A DNA stretch of 64,000 nt from Flexilinea flocculi (GCF_001192795.1 NZ_DF968181.1:1231101-1295100), one strand, 5' to 3'; shown: positions 1-9,660, numbered from the stretch's first letter. The notes: generated from the letters alone by a model not told the origin. Program-made: numbers and translations.

Positions 1-81
1 CTGATGGTTGCTTATGCCTGTGGCAAAAATCCAAGAACTGGATTGCCGCGCTATGGTTCAAAAGTAACCGTCAAGGAATAA
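1..81 (+). CDS. C-terminal end of an unidentified protein (partial)
   Basis: The first frame is open from the window edge to a TAA at 79-81 and encodes 26 residues with a natural composition (LMVAYACGKNPRTG, then LPRYGSKVTVKE). It ends 48 bases before the next start and lies on the same strand, so it may be the tail of an upstream gene cut by the window. Too little is visible to name a family, and a chance open stretch cannot be excluded. Confidence 0.4.
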   Translation: MMVAYACGKNPRTGLPRYGSKVTVKE

Positions 82-129
82 TTTAGCTGTTTTTTCCGGA
101 TCAAGTAAATATATCGAGAGGATTCATCG

Positions 130-1386
130 ATGAAAAATCCTTGTCGGAAATTTTTCAGTAATTCGCAATATGAAAAGAATTCTTTATTCGAAAAGTCAAT
201 CCATATTATCAATTGCTTATTATTTCTGCAATTGATAGTATTTTTCATGATGATCCCGATTCGATCGGTTGGCGCTGAAAACTCGGAATATGATTATTCC
301 GAATTTCAGCGTGCAAAGAATCTGGCAGTTAAATACCTCAATTCAAAATTAGCAATCGGTGTCCCGATTGCATCGTATGAGACAAAGATCCCTTCTATGA
401 AAAATGCTGCTTATACCTATGATAACGCGTTAACAGCACTGGCTTATATCGCAGAAGGAAAACATCGAAATGCAGCGAAGATCCTCGATTCATTGGTTCA
501 AGGAATTCAAAATGACCGTTTTCGACCGGACCGGATTCGGAATGTCTATCTGGCTGGCAACAGTAATTATCCTGCGCACTGGTGGGATGGAGATTGGATG
601 GAAGATGCCGCTCAGGTCGGGACGACGACTGGTAACAGCGCTTTTGCAGCGCTGGCTTTTTTACAGTATTACCACCGCTGGGGAAACGAAATCTATCTTC
701 AGACTGCTGAGATAATCATGAATTGGGTGCTTGAAAATTGTCAGGATCAAAACAGCGGTTTTACAGGTGGTTACAAAGGATGGCCGGAGAAGGATCAGAT
801 TGATGTATTAACCTTTAAATCCACTGAACATAACATCGATGCTTTTGCTGCTTTCCAGCAGCTTTTTTACATCACAGGAGAAGAGAAATATCAGACGGCG
901 ATGGAAAGCGCCCGTGAATTCATTCGATCCATGTATGATGAGAACGGATATTTCTATATCGGTACTCAATCTGATGGAATCACTCCGACAAAAGGAAATA
1001 TTATTTTAGATGTTCAAGTTTGGACGATTTTAGCTTTGGGAAAAGACTTTTTGCCTGATCCAAGCGTTATTGACATGGTCATATCTATGAAAACGACAGA
1101 GGGTGGATTTCCCTTTCACAAAGAGAATACGAAAGGCGGCTTTTGGAGCGAGGGTACTGCATTCTCAGCCCTGGCATTTCGAAACATGGGTATGGATGCG
1201 GATGCTTTTTCCGCATTAAGATTATTGGAACAAATTCAGTTGGATAATGGCGGATTCCCCGCTGCAACGGTAGAGAATCTCTCAACTGGCGATGGATGGG
1301 GATATAATCAGGACACCCACATTGCTCCCGCTGCCTGGTTTATTATGGCTGTGGATAATTTTTCGCCGTTTGTTTTCATGAAATAG
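130..1386 (+). CDS. Secreted alpha/alpha-toroid (glycosidase-like) protein
   Basis: 418 residues. An AGAGG ribosome site about 10 bases upstream supports the ATG at 130. A hydrophobic segment near residues 25-50 ending in a GAE-like site suggests export or an N-terminal anchor. The rest is a series of helix pairs with the aromatic and acidic motifs usual in six-hairpin glycosidases: HWWDGDW near residue 150, TGNSAFAALAFLQYY, STEHNIDAFAAF near 232, WSEGTAFSALAF and QLDNGGFPAAT near the C-terminus. The fold class is fairly clear, but the substrate is not. The neighbouring glycosyltransferase/glycosidase operon suggests a role on a cell-surface polysaccharide (inference). Oddly, the codons for roughly residues 9-32 fall in a sequence resembling the dispersed palindromic repeat of this window. 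Confidence 0.75.
   Translation: MKNPCRKFFSNSQYEKNSLFEKSIHIINCLLFLQLIVFFMMIPIRSVGAENSEYDYSEFQRAKNLAVKYLNSKLAIGVPIASYETKIPSMKNAAYTYDNALTALAYIAEGKHRNAAKILDSLVQGIQNDRFRPDRIRNVYLAGNSNYPAHWWDGDWMEDAAQVGTTTGNSAFAALAFLQYYHRWGNEIYLQTAEIIMNWVLENCQDQNSGFTGGYKGWPEKDQIDVLTFKSTEHNIDAFAAFQQLFYITGEEKYQTAMESAREFIRSMYDENGYFYIGTQSDGITPTKGNIILDVQVWTILALGKDFLPDPSVIDMVISMKTTEGGFPFHKENTKGGFWSEGTAFSALAFRNMGMDADAFSALRLLEQIQLDNGGFPAATVENLSTGDGWGYNQDTHIAPAAWFIMAVDNFSPFVFMK
156..227. repeat. Possible short copy of the dispersed palindromic repeat inside a coding region
   Basis: The left side, CAGTAATTCGCAATATG, and the right side, CATATTATCAATTGC, match the two ends of the intergenic element described at 1481-1605. The internal AAAGTCAATCCATAT is shared with the copy at 42480-42627. 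This copy lies within the first codons of the gene at 130. It has no long central hairpin, and the match is weaker than in the intergenic copies. Confidence 0.4.
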
Positions 1387-1734
1387 CTCGTTGCAATCAT
1401 ATTATTCGTATTATTCCTTGAAGTTGGAATCTGACTGACCCTTATTTTCTCAATTATTCGAATTGTAGATGGGTATTCTGCAGTAACAATTTGAAATAAG
1501 AGGAGGATTCTTAGCAATTGTGATGGTTTTTCGCTTCGCGTAAAACCATCACAACTGCTACTTTCCTTTGTTTATTCGAAAATTAATCCTTATTTCGAAT
1601 TGATGCGTTTAGTATAATTTAATTGCTGCATAAAAAGAGATATTATTGATTTAAAAATTTACTTTCTGCAGATAGTTTTTTCCGGATATTTATCAATCAG
1701 TGATATAAAAAATTCCTTCAATGGAGGCGCGACT
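1387..1734. other. Intergenic region holding a palindromic repeat
   Basis: The spacer between the toroid protein and the operon that starts at 1735 contains one clear dispersed palindromic element (1481-1605). An additional AATTATTCGAATTG stretch near 1452 may be an eroded element end. I could not pick a convincing promoter. The ribosome site AATGGAGG lies just before the ATG at 1735. Confidence 0.6.
1481..1605. repeat. Dispersed palindromic element with central hairpin
   Basis: Its ends are CAGTAACAATTTGAAAT and ATTTCGAATTGATG, an imperfect inverted pair. The central hairpin has a perfect 13-bp stem (1518-1530 with 1542-1554, TTGTGATGGTTTT and its complement), a T.T mismatch, then CGC-TTC-GCG. 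Related elements sit at 9493, 22410, 24237, 33583, 38917, 41572 and 42480. It could act as a terminator or RNA-stabilising hairpin after the gene at 130. Confidence 0.75.
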
Positions 1735-3723
1735 ATGAGCTATGTAGAAGTTGGGGATAAGATTTACATTATTGGTGACCCGATTGCACAGGAAGGACTA
1801 AATTGCAATCCTTATTTATTGATTGATGAAGGAGAAGGAATTCTAATTGATCCTGGTTCCGTTCTTGATTTTCCCATTGTCCTGGAAAATTTGAAACAAT
1901 TAATTGATATCAGAAAAATATCTCACGTGATTCTGCATCATCAGGATCCGGATTTTTGTTCAGCAGTTCCATTGCTGGAAAAAGAAGGATTAAATGCGCA
2001 AGTTGTGACAACCTGGAAATGTCAGACACTGGTTAAATATTATGGTATTCAGATGCCTTATTATTTGATTGAAGAACATGAAATGCAGCTTCGCTTAAAA
2101 TCAGGCCGCATTCTTTCTTTTATTCTGACACCTTATTTGCACTTTGCTGGTGCATTTGTGACATACGATATGAAAACCCGAAGTTTGTTTTCCAGTGACC
2201 TATTTGGATCTTTCAGTTATAACCCGACCTTGTATGCTGATGACCATTATATGGATAAAATGCTTTCTTTTCATGAGCATTACATGCCATCCAATGCCGT
2301 TTTACGGCCTGTCATGGAACTAATTTCCTTATATCAAATTGAAACGATTTTTCCGCAGCATGGCTCGATCATAAGAGAGCAGGTTTATCAATACATCGAG
2401 GCATTAAAAACTCTGGAATGCGGTTCTTTTTTGACACCTGTGAAAAAGAATCTGATGCAGTCGGGTGGGTTTACGATGATTTTCAATGAAGTATATAAAC
2501 GGATGATTTCAATTTTCCCATCAGAAGATGTAAATGAAATATTTGATACGATTGATGGATTGGAATTTAACGAACAAAAAGTGATTACCGGTTATCGACA
2601 GGATTGGAATTTATTATGGAATTCAATATTCAATCACGTTCAATCGATTAAAGGGATGGTGTGGTTAGGAGTTCTTTTCCCGTTTGTTGAGAATTTGTGC
2701 GCAGTATTTGATCTGCAGCTGCCGGAAGTTTTTAGTAAGTCTCTTAATGAAATATTAAATGAAAATGATAAATTGAAACAGGTCAACATTTCTCTCGATC
2801 AAACGATTAAAGCGACAAATAACAAATTGCTGAGATGCCCCATCACCGGTTTATATAATGAGACCTTTTTTCATTCTTTGTTGTTGAATGAATTCGGAAA
2901 CGAAGACTGGCGGGAGATAGGAATTCTGGCTTTAATTGGTATCGATGATTTTGCAGATTATATAATCCGATTCGGTAATCAGGAGGAACAAATTGTTCTG
3001 AACAATCTGGCTTATTTACTGAAAGAAAATTTTGGAGAAAATGCGGTTTATCGAATGGATTTGCCTGATTTTGCACTTTATCTAAAGGGATTAACCAGAC
3101 AGGAAGTTGTTGAAAGATTAGAAAAGATTCGAGTGAAAGTAAATAAAGGCGATTATTTCCTTGGAAAAATTACAATTTCAGCCGGTGTTGCGTTTCCTTC
3201 CGAGATTGATCTGAATTCGAATTCAAGTGAAATTGCTGCCAACCAATATGAGAATCTGGCATTTGAGCGCCTGCGGACCGCACAATTAACCGGAAAGAAC
3301 AAGATTTGTTCTGAAGGCGAAAAAGGGATTCAGACTGTCCGCAAAGGGAAAATACTGATTGCGGATACGGATATTACGAATGTGACGCTATTAAAAACCT
3401 ATTTTGAAGAAGCCGATTTGGAAGTAATGACAACTGATAATGGGATTGAAGCGAAAGAAATGGCTATCGCGAATTTACCGGATGTGATTGTATCAGAAGT
3501 TATTCTTCATCGACTGGATGGATTCAGTCTGAGGGAAGAACTTTTGAACAATTCAACAACAAAAGACATCAAAACGGTTTTCCTCTCTTTCAAGAAAGAT
3601 GAGACCAGTGTGAAGCGCGCGATACAAATGGGTGTGACCCATTATCTCAGCAAACCGTTTCTTCTGGCAGAGTTGCTTGGAATTGTCGAATCCTTAGTTC
3701 AGGATGGGAAAAAATGGAATTGA
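1735..3723 (+). CDS. ODP-type metallo-beta-lactamase / degenerate GGDEF / degenerate receiver fusion
   Basis: 662 residues; the strong AATGGAGG site fixes the start. Residues 1-230 form a metallo-beta-lactamase fold of the ODP (oxygen-binding di-iron) type, with HHQDPDF at 68-74, His136, Asp155 and PQHG with His209 as likely metal ligands. Residues 365-525 have the fold and flanking motifs of a GGDEF domain (CPITGLYNETFF, ITISAGVAF), but the signature position reads MDLPDF at 441-446, so cyclase activity is unlikely. Residues 538-655 are a receiver domain keeping the acidic pair near 544/546 and Lys640 (SKPF). The phospho-accepting Asp is Glu588. The protein therefore looks like an O2 or redox sensor with non-catalytic output domains. 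Its stop overlaps the next start by 10 bases, which ties it to the glycosyltransferase. Confidence 0.8.
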   Translation: MSYVEVGDKIYIIGDPIAQEGLNCNPYLLIDEGEGILIDPGSVLDFPIVLENLKQLIDIRKISHVILHHQDPDFCSAVPLLEKEGLNAQVVTTWKCQTLVKYYGIQMPYYLIEEHEMQLRLKSGRILSFILTPYLHFAGAFVTYDMKTRSLFSSDLFGSFSYNPTLYADDHYMDKMLSFHEHYMPSNAVLRPVMELISLYQIETIFPQHGSIIREQVYQYIEALKTLECGSFLTPVKKNLMQSGGFTMIFNEVYKRMISIFPSEDVNEIFDTIDGLEFNEQKVITGYRQDWNLLWNSIFNHVQSIKGMVWLGVLFPFVENLCAVFDLQLPEVFSKSLNEILNENDKLKQVNISLDQTIKATNNKLLRCPITGLYNETFFHSLLLNEFGNEDWREIGILALIGIDDFADYIIRFGNQEEQIVLNNLAYLLKENFGENAVYRMDLPDFALYLKGLTRQEVVERLEKIRVKVNKGDYFLGKITISAGVAFPSEIDLNSNSSEIAANQYENLAFERLRTAQLTGKNKICSEGEKGIQTVRKGKILIADTDITNVTLLKTYFEEADLEVMTTDNGIEAKEMAIANLPDVIVSEVILHRLDGFSLREELLNNSTTKDIKTVFLSFKKDETSVKRAIQMGVTHYLSKPFLLAELLGIVESLVQDGKKWN

Positions 3724-6599
3724 ATATCCTGATCCTGATCATCATCGTTTTATTTTATATCTTGTTTCTGCTGATTGCAAGGATATTATTAAATAAATTT
3801 TCAACTTTAAATGAAATTTTCATCAGAAACAATCGAAGGTTGTCAAGAATTCTATCGATTGTCAATCATTCTTATGAAATTAATTTGGAATCGATAAAAG
3901 CACTAAAAGATTTAAAACAGAATTTAATTTTATCTTCAGAAGAAGATGCCGAGCGTAAGAAAAAAATCTATCAAATTGAAAAACAGGAAATCCGAAAGCT
4001 GCAGAGTAAAAATGTCGTGAGACGGAAAGAAGCTGCAGCAAATCTTGGGATTATCGGCGATTCTGATGCCAGAGCAGGACTCGAACAGGCGTTATTAAAA
4101 GAAAAGGATTATTCTGTAAAAGTATATCTGGTTAATGCTCTAACCGAAATTCGTCAAAAAGACTCACTGCCATTCTTAATCCAGGATTTATTGGACAGTA
4201 CGAAATGGTATCGGACAAAATTGATCTCCAATATTTTAGAGTTTGGTTATCAGTTTAATGATTTCTTTATCGAGATGAAGGATACAAGACGTTTGGAATG
4301 GATTGAATTGATGATCCATTACGCTGGTATTGTATATACGGATGAAACGAAGAAATACTTGTTTGATTTTGTAGATCGCTTTGATTCGATACAAGAAGAA
4401 GTTCGATTATTTTTACAGAATAATAAGCAATTGCTCAGAAAATACAAAATTGAATACGTTGAAGACGATATGAAAATTCTGCTGGAAAAAGCATGCAGAT
4501 TACTTTCGGATACGTATTCTTCCGATTTCGGCAAAGAACCTTATACAAGTCATATCAACCGGACGATACGCTTGAATGCTTATTGGGCGATTTCGAAGAA
4601 TCCAAGTGTTGAAAACCTGCAATTTTTGTTGTCCCATATCTCTGATGATCTGTTTGAAAACCAGATCATCACGATGTTGTCCAAAATGCTCGAATCAAAT
4701 CCTCGTCTGATTTACATTGTGGAAGATGCCTTTGAAGCAGAGAATGAAAAGGCAGTCCGAAGTCGGATTGCAAATGTTCTATCCAACCAGATCGAATACT
4801 ATGTATTACAACTTCTGACAAAAAAGTATTCAAGAGCAAAAGCAATTCTCGGACAAATTATCCAGAACAATCAAGTTAATGAATTGATCGGTTTTATCAA
4901 TTTAAATAAAAATCTTGATCTGGAAAACAGTCTTGCAGAGCTGGTTAAAGAAAATGTCGATCCGGATAGCGAGACAGGAAATGAATTAAGAATTTATTTA
5001 AAGAAGACTTTTCTATCCAAATGTGGATTCATTCCGATTGAACCGGAACAATCCGTAAAGATTGAAAAAAAAGATCCTAACTTGATTAAAGCTGTTGCAG
5101 TTACAATATTTATTTCGTTTTTATTAATTCCGATAATCTTTTTAATTCGGCATCGGAATGAGCTTGGATCTGTCAGTTGGATTAATCTCCTTACTGATTA
5201 TGTTATCGAATTTAATAAAGGTTTGATATATTATTCTCTTGTTTATTCACTTTTCAATCTATTATTGATTTTCTTTTCAATCCAAAATGTTAAGACCCAG
5301 GCACGGTTGTGGAATTACAAAAACTATTCTATGCTGTTCCGGAAGAAGATGATTCCTTCGATTTCAATTATCGCTCCGGCTTTTAATGAATCAAAATCAA
5401 TTGTATCCAGTGTGAAATCATTATTGAATTTAAAGTATCCTGATTATGAATTAATTGTCGTGAATGATGGCAGCAAAGATGAAACGCTTAACAATCTAAT
5501 TGAAGCGTTCCAACTTGTGCGAACTAATTACCGTTTTAAAACCAGTCTGGTGACCGCTCCGATTAGAGGGATTTACCGTAATGATTCTTTACCGAATCTG
5601 ATCGTAATCGACAAAAGCAACAGCGGGAAAGCCGATTCTTTAAACGCCGGGATCAACGTGTCCAGAAATGAATATTTTTGCTGCATCGATTCCGATTCAT
5701 TATTGGAGTCTGATTCTCTTTTAAAATTAGCTTCACTGACTTTGGATGAAAGCCGTGAAACACCGGCGCTTGGCGGGAATATCCTGCCGATTAATAGCTG
5801 TAAAGTAAACAATGGTCAAATCTATGAAATCCATGCGCCGAAAAATGTAATTGCCAGATTTCAAGCGGTCGAGTATATCCGCGCTTTCATGATTGGTCGG
5901 CTTGGATGGCAGCAAATCAACAGCATGATGATCATATCCGGCGCTTTCGGATTATTTCGCAAAGATCGGATTATTGGTATCGGCGGTTATCTGACATCGA
6001 AGGGCCAATATCAGAAAGACACCGTCGGTGAAGATATGGAACTGGTGGTACGCATTGGACGGATGCTGCGGGAAATGAAACAAAAATTTGTCATCCTTTA
6101 TGCATACAACGCAAATTGTTGGACAGAAGTACCGGAGGATTTAAAGAGTTTGAAAAACCAGCGCTATCGATGGCAGCGTGGGCTGGTAGATATTTTGTAT
6201 TTCCATCGGAAAATTCTATTTAATAAAACATATGGACAGATCGGGTTTATTGCCATGCCCTATTATTTGATTTTCGAGATGGTAGGTCCGCAATTTGAAA
6301 TACAAGGGTATTTCTTAGTTATCGTCAGTATCTTGTTGGGAATTTTGAATGCGGAATTTGCTTTGTTGTTATTCATTTCTGTAATTCTGTTGGGCATGAT
6401 CAATTCAATCATATCTTTGTTGATTATTGAACGTGAGGAATCTTATTTTTCCATTCGAGATTTAATAAGACTGATCTGGATTGCTTTGATCGAAAATTTT
6501 GGTCCTCGGCAATGGATCAGTCTATGGCGAGTCTTGGGACAGATAAAAATGATTTTTCGATCTGGCGGCTGGGGCAGCATTCAGCGGAAGGGAATTTGA
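3714..6599 (+). CDS. Membrane family 2 glycosyltransferase with HEAT-repeat N-terminal region
   Basis: 961 residues. A transmembrane helix at 4-26 is followed by a helical region with HEAT-like repeats, clearest near residues 85-190. Two more hydrophobic segments lie near 460-530. From about residue 545 there is a processive GT-A domain: APAFNES, VVNDGSKDET, the DSDS metal site near 658, GEDMEL near 773 and QRYRWQRG near 815. These are the D,D,D,QxxRW motifs of BcsA/hyaluronan-synthase/NodC-type enzymes. C-terminal membrane helices follow. It is expected to polymerise and export a polysaccharide from a nucleotide sugar at the membrane; the sugar is unknown. No PilZ domain is visible, so the HEAT region may take the regulatory or scaffolding place. 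It is coupled to the upstream sensor by a 10-base overlap and precedes the glycosidase-like gene by 3 bases. Confidence 0.85.
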   Translation: MELNILILIIIVLFYILFLLIARILLNKFSTLNEIFIRNNRRLSRILSIVNHSYEINLESIKALKDLKQNLILSSEEDAERKKKIYQIEKQEIRKLQSKNVVRRKEAAANLGIIGDSDARAGLEQALLKEKDYSVKVYLVNALTEIRQKDSLPFLIQDLLDSTKWYRTKLISNILEFGYQFNDFFIEMKDTRRLEWIELMIHYAGIVYTDETKKYLFDFVDRFDSIQEEVRLFLQNNKQLLRKYKIEYVEDDMKILLEKACRLLSDTYSSDFGKEPYTSHINRTIRLNAYWAISKNPSVENLQFLLSHISDDLFENQIITMLSKMLESNPRLIYIVEDAFEAENEKAVRSRIANVLSNQIEYYVLQLLTKKYSRAKAILGQIIQNNQVNELIGFINLNKNLDLENSLAELVKENVDPDSETGNELRIYLKKTFLSKCGFIPIEPEQSVKIEKKDPNLIKAVAVTIFISFLLIPIIFLIRHRNELGSVSWINLLTDYVIEFNKGLIYYSLVYSLFNLLLIFFSIQNVKTQARLWNYKNYSMLFRKKMIPSISIIAPAFNESKSIVSSVKSLLNLKYPDYELIVVNDGSKDETLNNLIEAFQLVRTNYRFKTSLVTAPIRGIYRNDSLPNLIVIDKSNSGKADSLNAGINVSRNEYFCCIDSDSLLESDSLLKLASLTLDESRETPALGGNILPINSCKVNNGQIYEIHAPKNVIARFQAVEYIRAFMIGRLGWQQINSMMIISGAFGLFRKDRIIGIGGYLTSKGQYQKDTVGEDMELVVRIGRMLREMKQKFVILYAYNANCWTEVPEDLKSLKNQRYRWQRGLVDILYFHRKILFNKTYGQIGFIAMPYYLIFEMVGPQFEIQGYFLVIVSILLGILNAEFALLLFISVILLGMINSIISLLIIEREESYFSIRDLIRLIWIALIENFGPRQWISLWRVLGQIKMIFRSGGWGSIQRKGI

Positions 6600-6602
6600 T
6601 CG

Positions 6603-9476
6603 ATGCGCCGGTATAAATTCTTCTATTACGTGACGTATCTAATTGTATGGATTGTTACAGGAGCGATTCTGTTTTTTATCGGTTATCCGATTTGGAATTT
6701 TTATCACAAGGAGTCCAGTCCAGTAAGGATTGCTGACTCGGGTAATTTGCAGGAGAAGTCAGCTTTTCAATGGATAAAACGCTTTCAAAAAATTGATCCG
6801 GATATTGAAAATCCGGATCAATCAGAAATCATCATTTTCAACGATCGCGATGATTTCAATTCAGCGAGAATTCAAAATTTGTTTGGAAAGATCGGGATTA
6901 TTAATGCACTTTATTATCAAATTTCCGATTCGGACGATAACCTTGAAAGAATTAATTACCTGACCAATATCAATTATTCTGGTTATTACGGCTCCGTATT
7001 CCAAAAACTGAATGACCGAAAATCAATCCCTGAGAAACTCATCGCTCTCTACGAGGAAAATACGGGCTTGCCCTGGAACTTTTATGGAGAAGGGATCATT
7101 ATTACCAATAATCAGCAAGTTCTGGTACTTCAAAAAGGCACTGATTACCAGGGATCAATCTTGCTGAAAATGAATGATTTGAAGATAAATTTCTATGGAA
7201 TTTTTGAAATCACCAGTTCAAACGAAACTTCAAGAGGCACTTTTTCTATAGATCTATTGCCCAATGGTAAAAAAATGTTTTCTGAAGCTGGAATACCATC
7301 TGAATTTCCGGCGTCCTATGAAATCCGGCGTAATGCTTATGAGATTTATTACTTTGCAGGAAATTTCAGTTCCTTTCAAATTAAAGTACCTTTCCAGTAT
7401 GATCTGATTACAAAATTGATGCAACACAAGATATTTTATTCAAAATATCAAAATGAAGAGGTTTTTTGGCGTTGGTATTATCCTTTCATCGACCAAATCA
7501 TTTCTTCAACTGGCGCAAAAATAAAATCCGATGAAAAACTGATTCCACGATATCCGATGGAGAAAAACCATGTTTTTTCTGCTGCTGGTCAGGAAATTTA
7601 TATCACCAGTAAAACGACGAAATCCAAATTTTTCATAAAAGGCGTGAATATCGGTCCGGCATTGCCAGGTAAATTCTTTACAGAATTTCCTGAGGACAAA
7701 AACGTCTACCTAAAATGGTTCCAGCAAATCTCAGATTTAAACTTGAATACAATCCGCGTTTACACGCTGCTTCCGCCTGCATTTTATCAGGCGTTATATC
7801 AATTTAATTGGAATAACCCAATGCCGCTATTTCTGCTGCAGGAAATTTGGCCGGAAGAACATCCTGTGAATTCAGATTATCTGAATCAGGAATACAATAG
7901 AACCTACCATCAGGAAATTGAATACACTGTCGGAGCGATTCATGGAAATATTCAAATTCCTGAGCGCCAGTTTCGCTCATATGGTTTCTATACGTATGAC
8001 GTTTCGCCCTATTTGATCGGATATCTTGTAGGACGAGAAATGGAACCGAATGAGGTCATTGAAACAGATCGCTTGAATGCCGGTTATCAGTTCCAGGGAA
8101 ATTATTTTTATACTCGCGCGGAAACCACTCCGACCGAAGCATGGCTGGCTGCTTCATGCGATTACGCTGCAATGCTGGAAGACACACTTTATCAAAATCA
8201 TCCGTTGCTGGCGATTGTAAGCTGGCCGACATTGGATCCGATGAGCCATGATACAGAATGGAATGAAGCCGGTGATAAAATGCTGCAAAACAATGACAAG
8301 GCAGTTGTCGATATCAATCACATCGGTGTTCATGAAGAGAACGTTGCCGGATTTTTTGGAGCCTATCATATTTATCCGAATTATCCGGACTTCATGAATA
8401 ACGAACCTGCTTATGCAAATTACATGGATGCTCAAGGATCTTTTCGATATGGAGGGTATTTACAAGAGTTTATGCAGCAGCATACCAGCTACCCTGCGGT
8501 TGTGGCAGAATATGGAATTTCAACCAGTTCTGCTACCGCTCATTTTAATCCGGATGGTTACCATCATGGCGGATTAACGGAAAAAGAACAAGCAGAGGGC
8601 ATCATTCGTATGACCGAAGCTATTGTGAATGAAGGATATTCGGGAGCGATCATCTTTGAATGGATGGATGAGTGGGCTAAGAAAACCTGGACGACAGAAT
8701 TTTATATGATTCCTTATGAAAGGCATGTCCTGTGGCATAATGTGTTGGATCCGGAGCAAAATTATGGTCTCTTAAGTTTTGATGCAGCAGAATCTGTAAT
8801 GGAGACGATCTATAGCGGAAGAACGGACCAAAATGCAGAACAAATTGTTCGGATGGGACAGAATGAAGCGTACCTGGAAATTGAGTTGGAAGGTTTTTCG
8901 AAGAATGATTCTGATGAAATCGCTTCCATTGCAATTAATACCTTCCCGAAGGAGAGACCTGTTTGGCAATACCTCCTCAAGCTTAGTGGAAATCCGGAAT
9001 TGCTTGTGAATCCTGGTTATCAATGGCTGAATGGAAATTATTTGGCATCCCCGCATCCATTTTCGGAATACAAGCAGATGATTCAATTAACCAATAGTCA
9101 GAATATCTCAAAACAGGGCAAAATAACCTCTGAAAAGACACAAAACTTGAGCTCATTAAAAACCGGTCCTTTTATTAACAATGAAAATCAAATTTTTATC
9201 GATGAAAAAAGGATTCGGATTCGTATTCCGTATGGGCTTTTGGGAATATCCGATCCGTCTTCCAGACAGATTTTACTGGATGGAAAGCGCTTCATTCCTA
9301 CATCAAGTGACCAAATCGCTACACAGGAAGTTGATGCTATCACCGTGCGGATTATAAGGCCGAATAAACCGGACATCATTACTGAATATCCGTTGAAAAA
9401 CTGGGAAATTCCGAAATATACCGAACGGCTTAAAGAAAGCTTTCAACCTTTGTCGGAATACTTTGGAAATTTGTAA
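6603..9476 (+). CDS. Membrane-anchored glycoside-hydrolase-like protein
   Basis: 957 residues. The start follows a GGAAGGG site, only 3 bases after the glycosyltransferase stop. One N-terminal transmembrane segment (about residues 7-30) leaves the bulk outside. Residues 30-340 have no recognised domain. From about residue 344 (FIKGVNIGPALPG) a TIM-barrel-like region resembles clan GH-A enzymes: LNTIRVYTLLPP, GREMEPNEV near 478 as a possible acid/base region, VAEYGIST with Glu near 636 as a possible nucleophile, and IFEWMDEW near 687. The last 250 residues look beta-rich. By position it probably trims, transfers or releases the polymer made by the upstream enzyme, as periplasmic glycosidases do in other exopolysaccharide operons. 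The substrate is unknown, and catalytic competence is not proven by sequence. Confidence 0.75.
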   Translation: MRRYKFFYYVTYLIVWIVTGAILFFIGYPIWNFYHKESSPVRIADSGNLQEKSAFQWIKRFQKIDPDIENPDQSEIIIFNDRDDFNSARIQNLFGKIGIINALYYQISDSDDNLERINYLTNINYSGYYGSVFQKLNDRKSIPEKLIALYEENTGLPWNFYGEGIIITNNQQVLVLQKGTDYQGSILLKMNDLKINFYGIFEITSSNETSRGTFSIDLLPNGKKMFSEAGIPSEFPASYEIRRNAYEIYYFAGNFSSFQIKVPFQYDLITKLMQHKIFYSKYQNEEVFWRWYYPFIDQIISSTGAKIKSDEKLIPRYPMEKNHVFSAAGQEIYITSKTTKSKFFIKGVNIGPALPGKFFTEFPEDKNVYLKWFQQISDLNLNTIRVYTLLPPAFYQALYQFNWNNPMPLFLLQEIWPEEHPVNSDYLNQEYNRTYHQEIEYTVGAIHGNIQIPERQFRSYGFYTYDVSPYLIGYLVGREMEPNEVIETDRLNAGYQFQGNYFYTRAETTPTEAWLAASCDYAAMLEDTLYQNHPLLAIVSWPTLDPMSHDTEWNEAGDKMLQNNDKAVVDINHIGVHEENVAGFFGAYHIYPNYPDFMNNEPAYANYMDAQGSFRYGGYLQEFMQQHTSYPAVVAEYGISTSSATAHFNPDGYHHGGLTEKEQAEGIIRMTEAIVNEGYSGAIIFEWMDEWAKKTWTTEFYMIPYERHVLWHNVLDPEQNYGLLSFDAAESVMETIYSGRTDQNAEQIVRMGQNEAYLEIELEGFSKNDSDEIASIAINTFPKERPVWQYLLKLSGNPELLVNPGYQWLNGNYLASPHPFSEYKQMIQLTNSQNISKQGKITSEKTQNLSSLKTGPFINNENQIFIDEKRIRIRIPYGLLGISDPSSRQILLDGKRFIPTSSDQIATQEVDAITVRIIRPNKPDIITEYPLKNWEIPKYTERLKESFQPLSEYFGNL

Positions 9477-9492
9477 AGTAACTTTTAGAGTA

Positions 9493-9616
9493 CAGTAATT
9501 CGAGATATAGACTTGCTATTTGAATCAATCGGGAAAAACATATTGTTATGACGGTTTTGCGCTTCGCCCAAAACCGTCATAACAATTAAGAATCCTACCT
9601 ATATATCGAATCGCTG
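9493..9616. repeat. Dispersed palindromic element with 17-bp central hairpin
   Basis: The left end is CAGTAATTCGAGATAT and the right end ATATATCGAATCGCTG. The hairpin is 9542-9558 with 9570-9586, a perfect 17-bp stem, capped by GCGCTTCGCCC, which can pair further around a TTC loop. The first 38 bases (9493-9530) recur with two changes at 22410-22447. It lies between convergent genes, so it may serve as a terminator for both. Confidence 0.8.
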
Positions 9617-9660
9617 GCAGACCGGCTTTCTCGGATAGGGGTTTTACTTCCTGAATTGTG

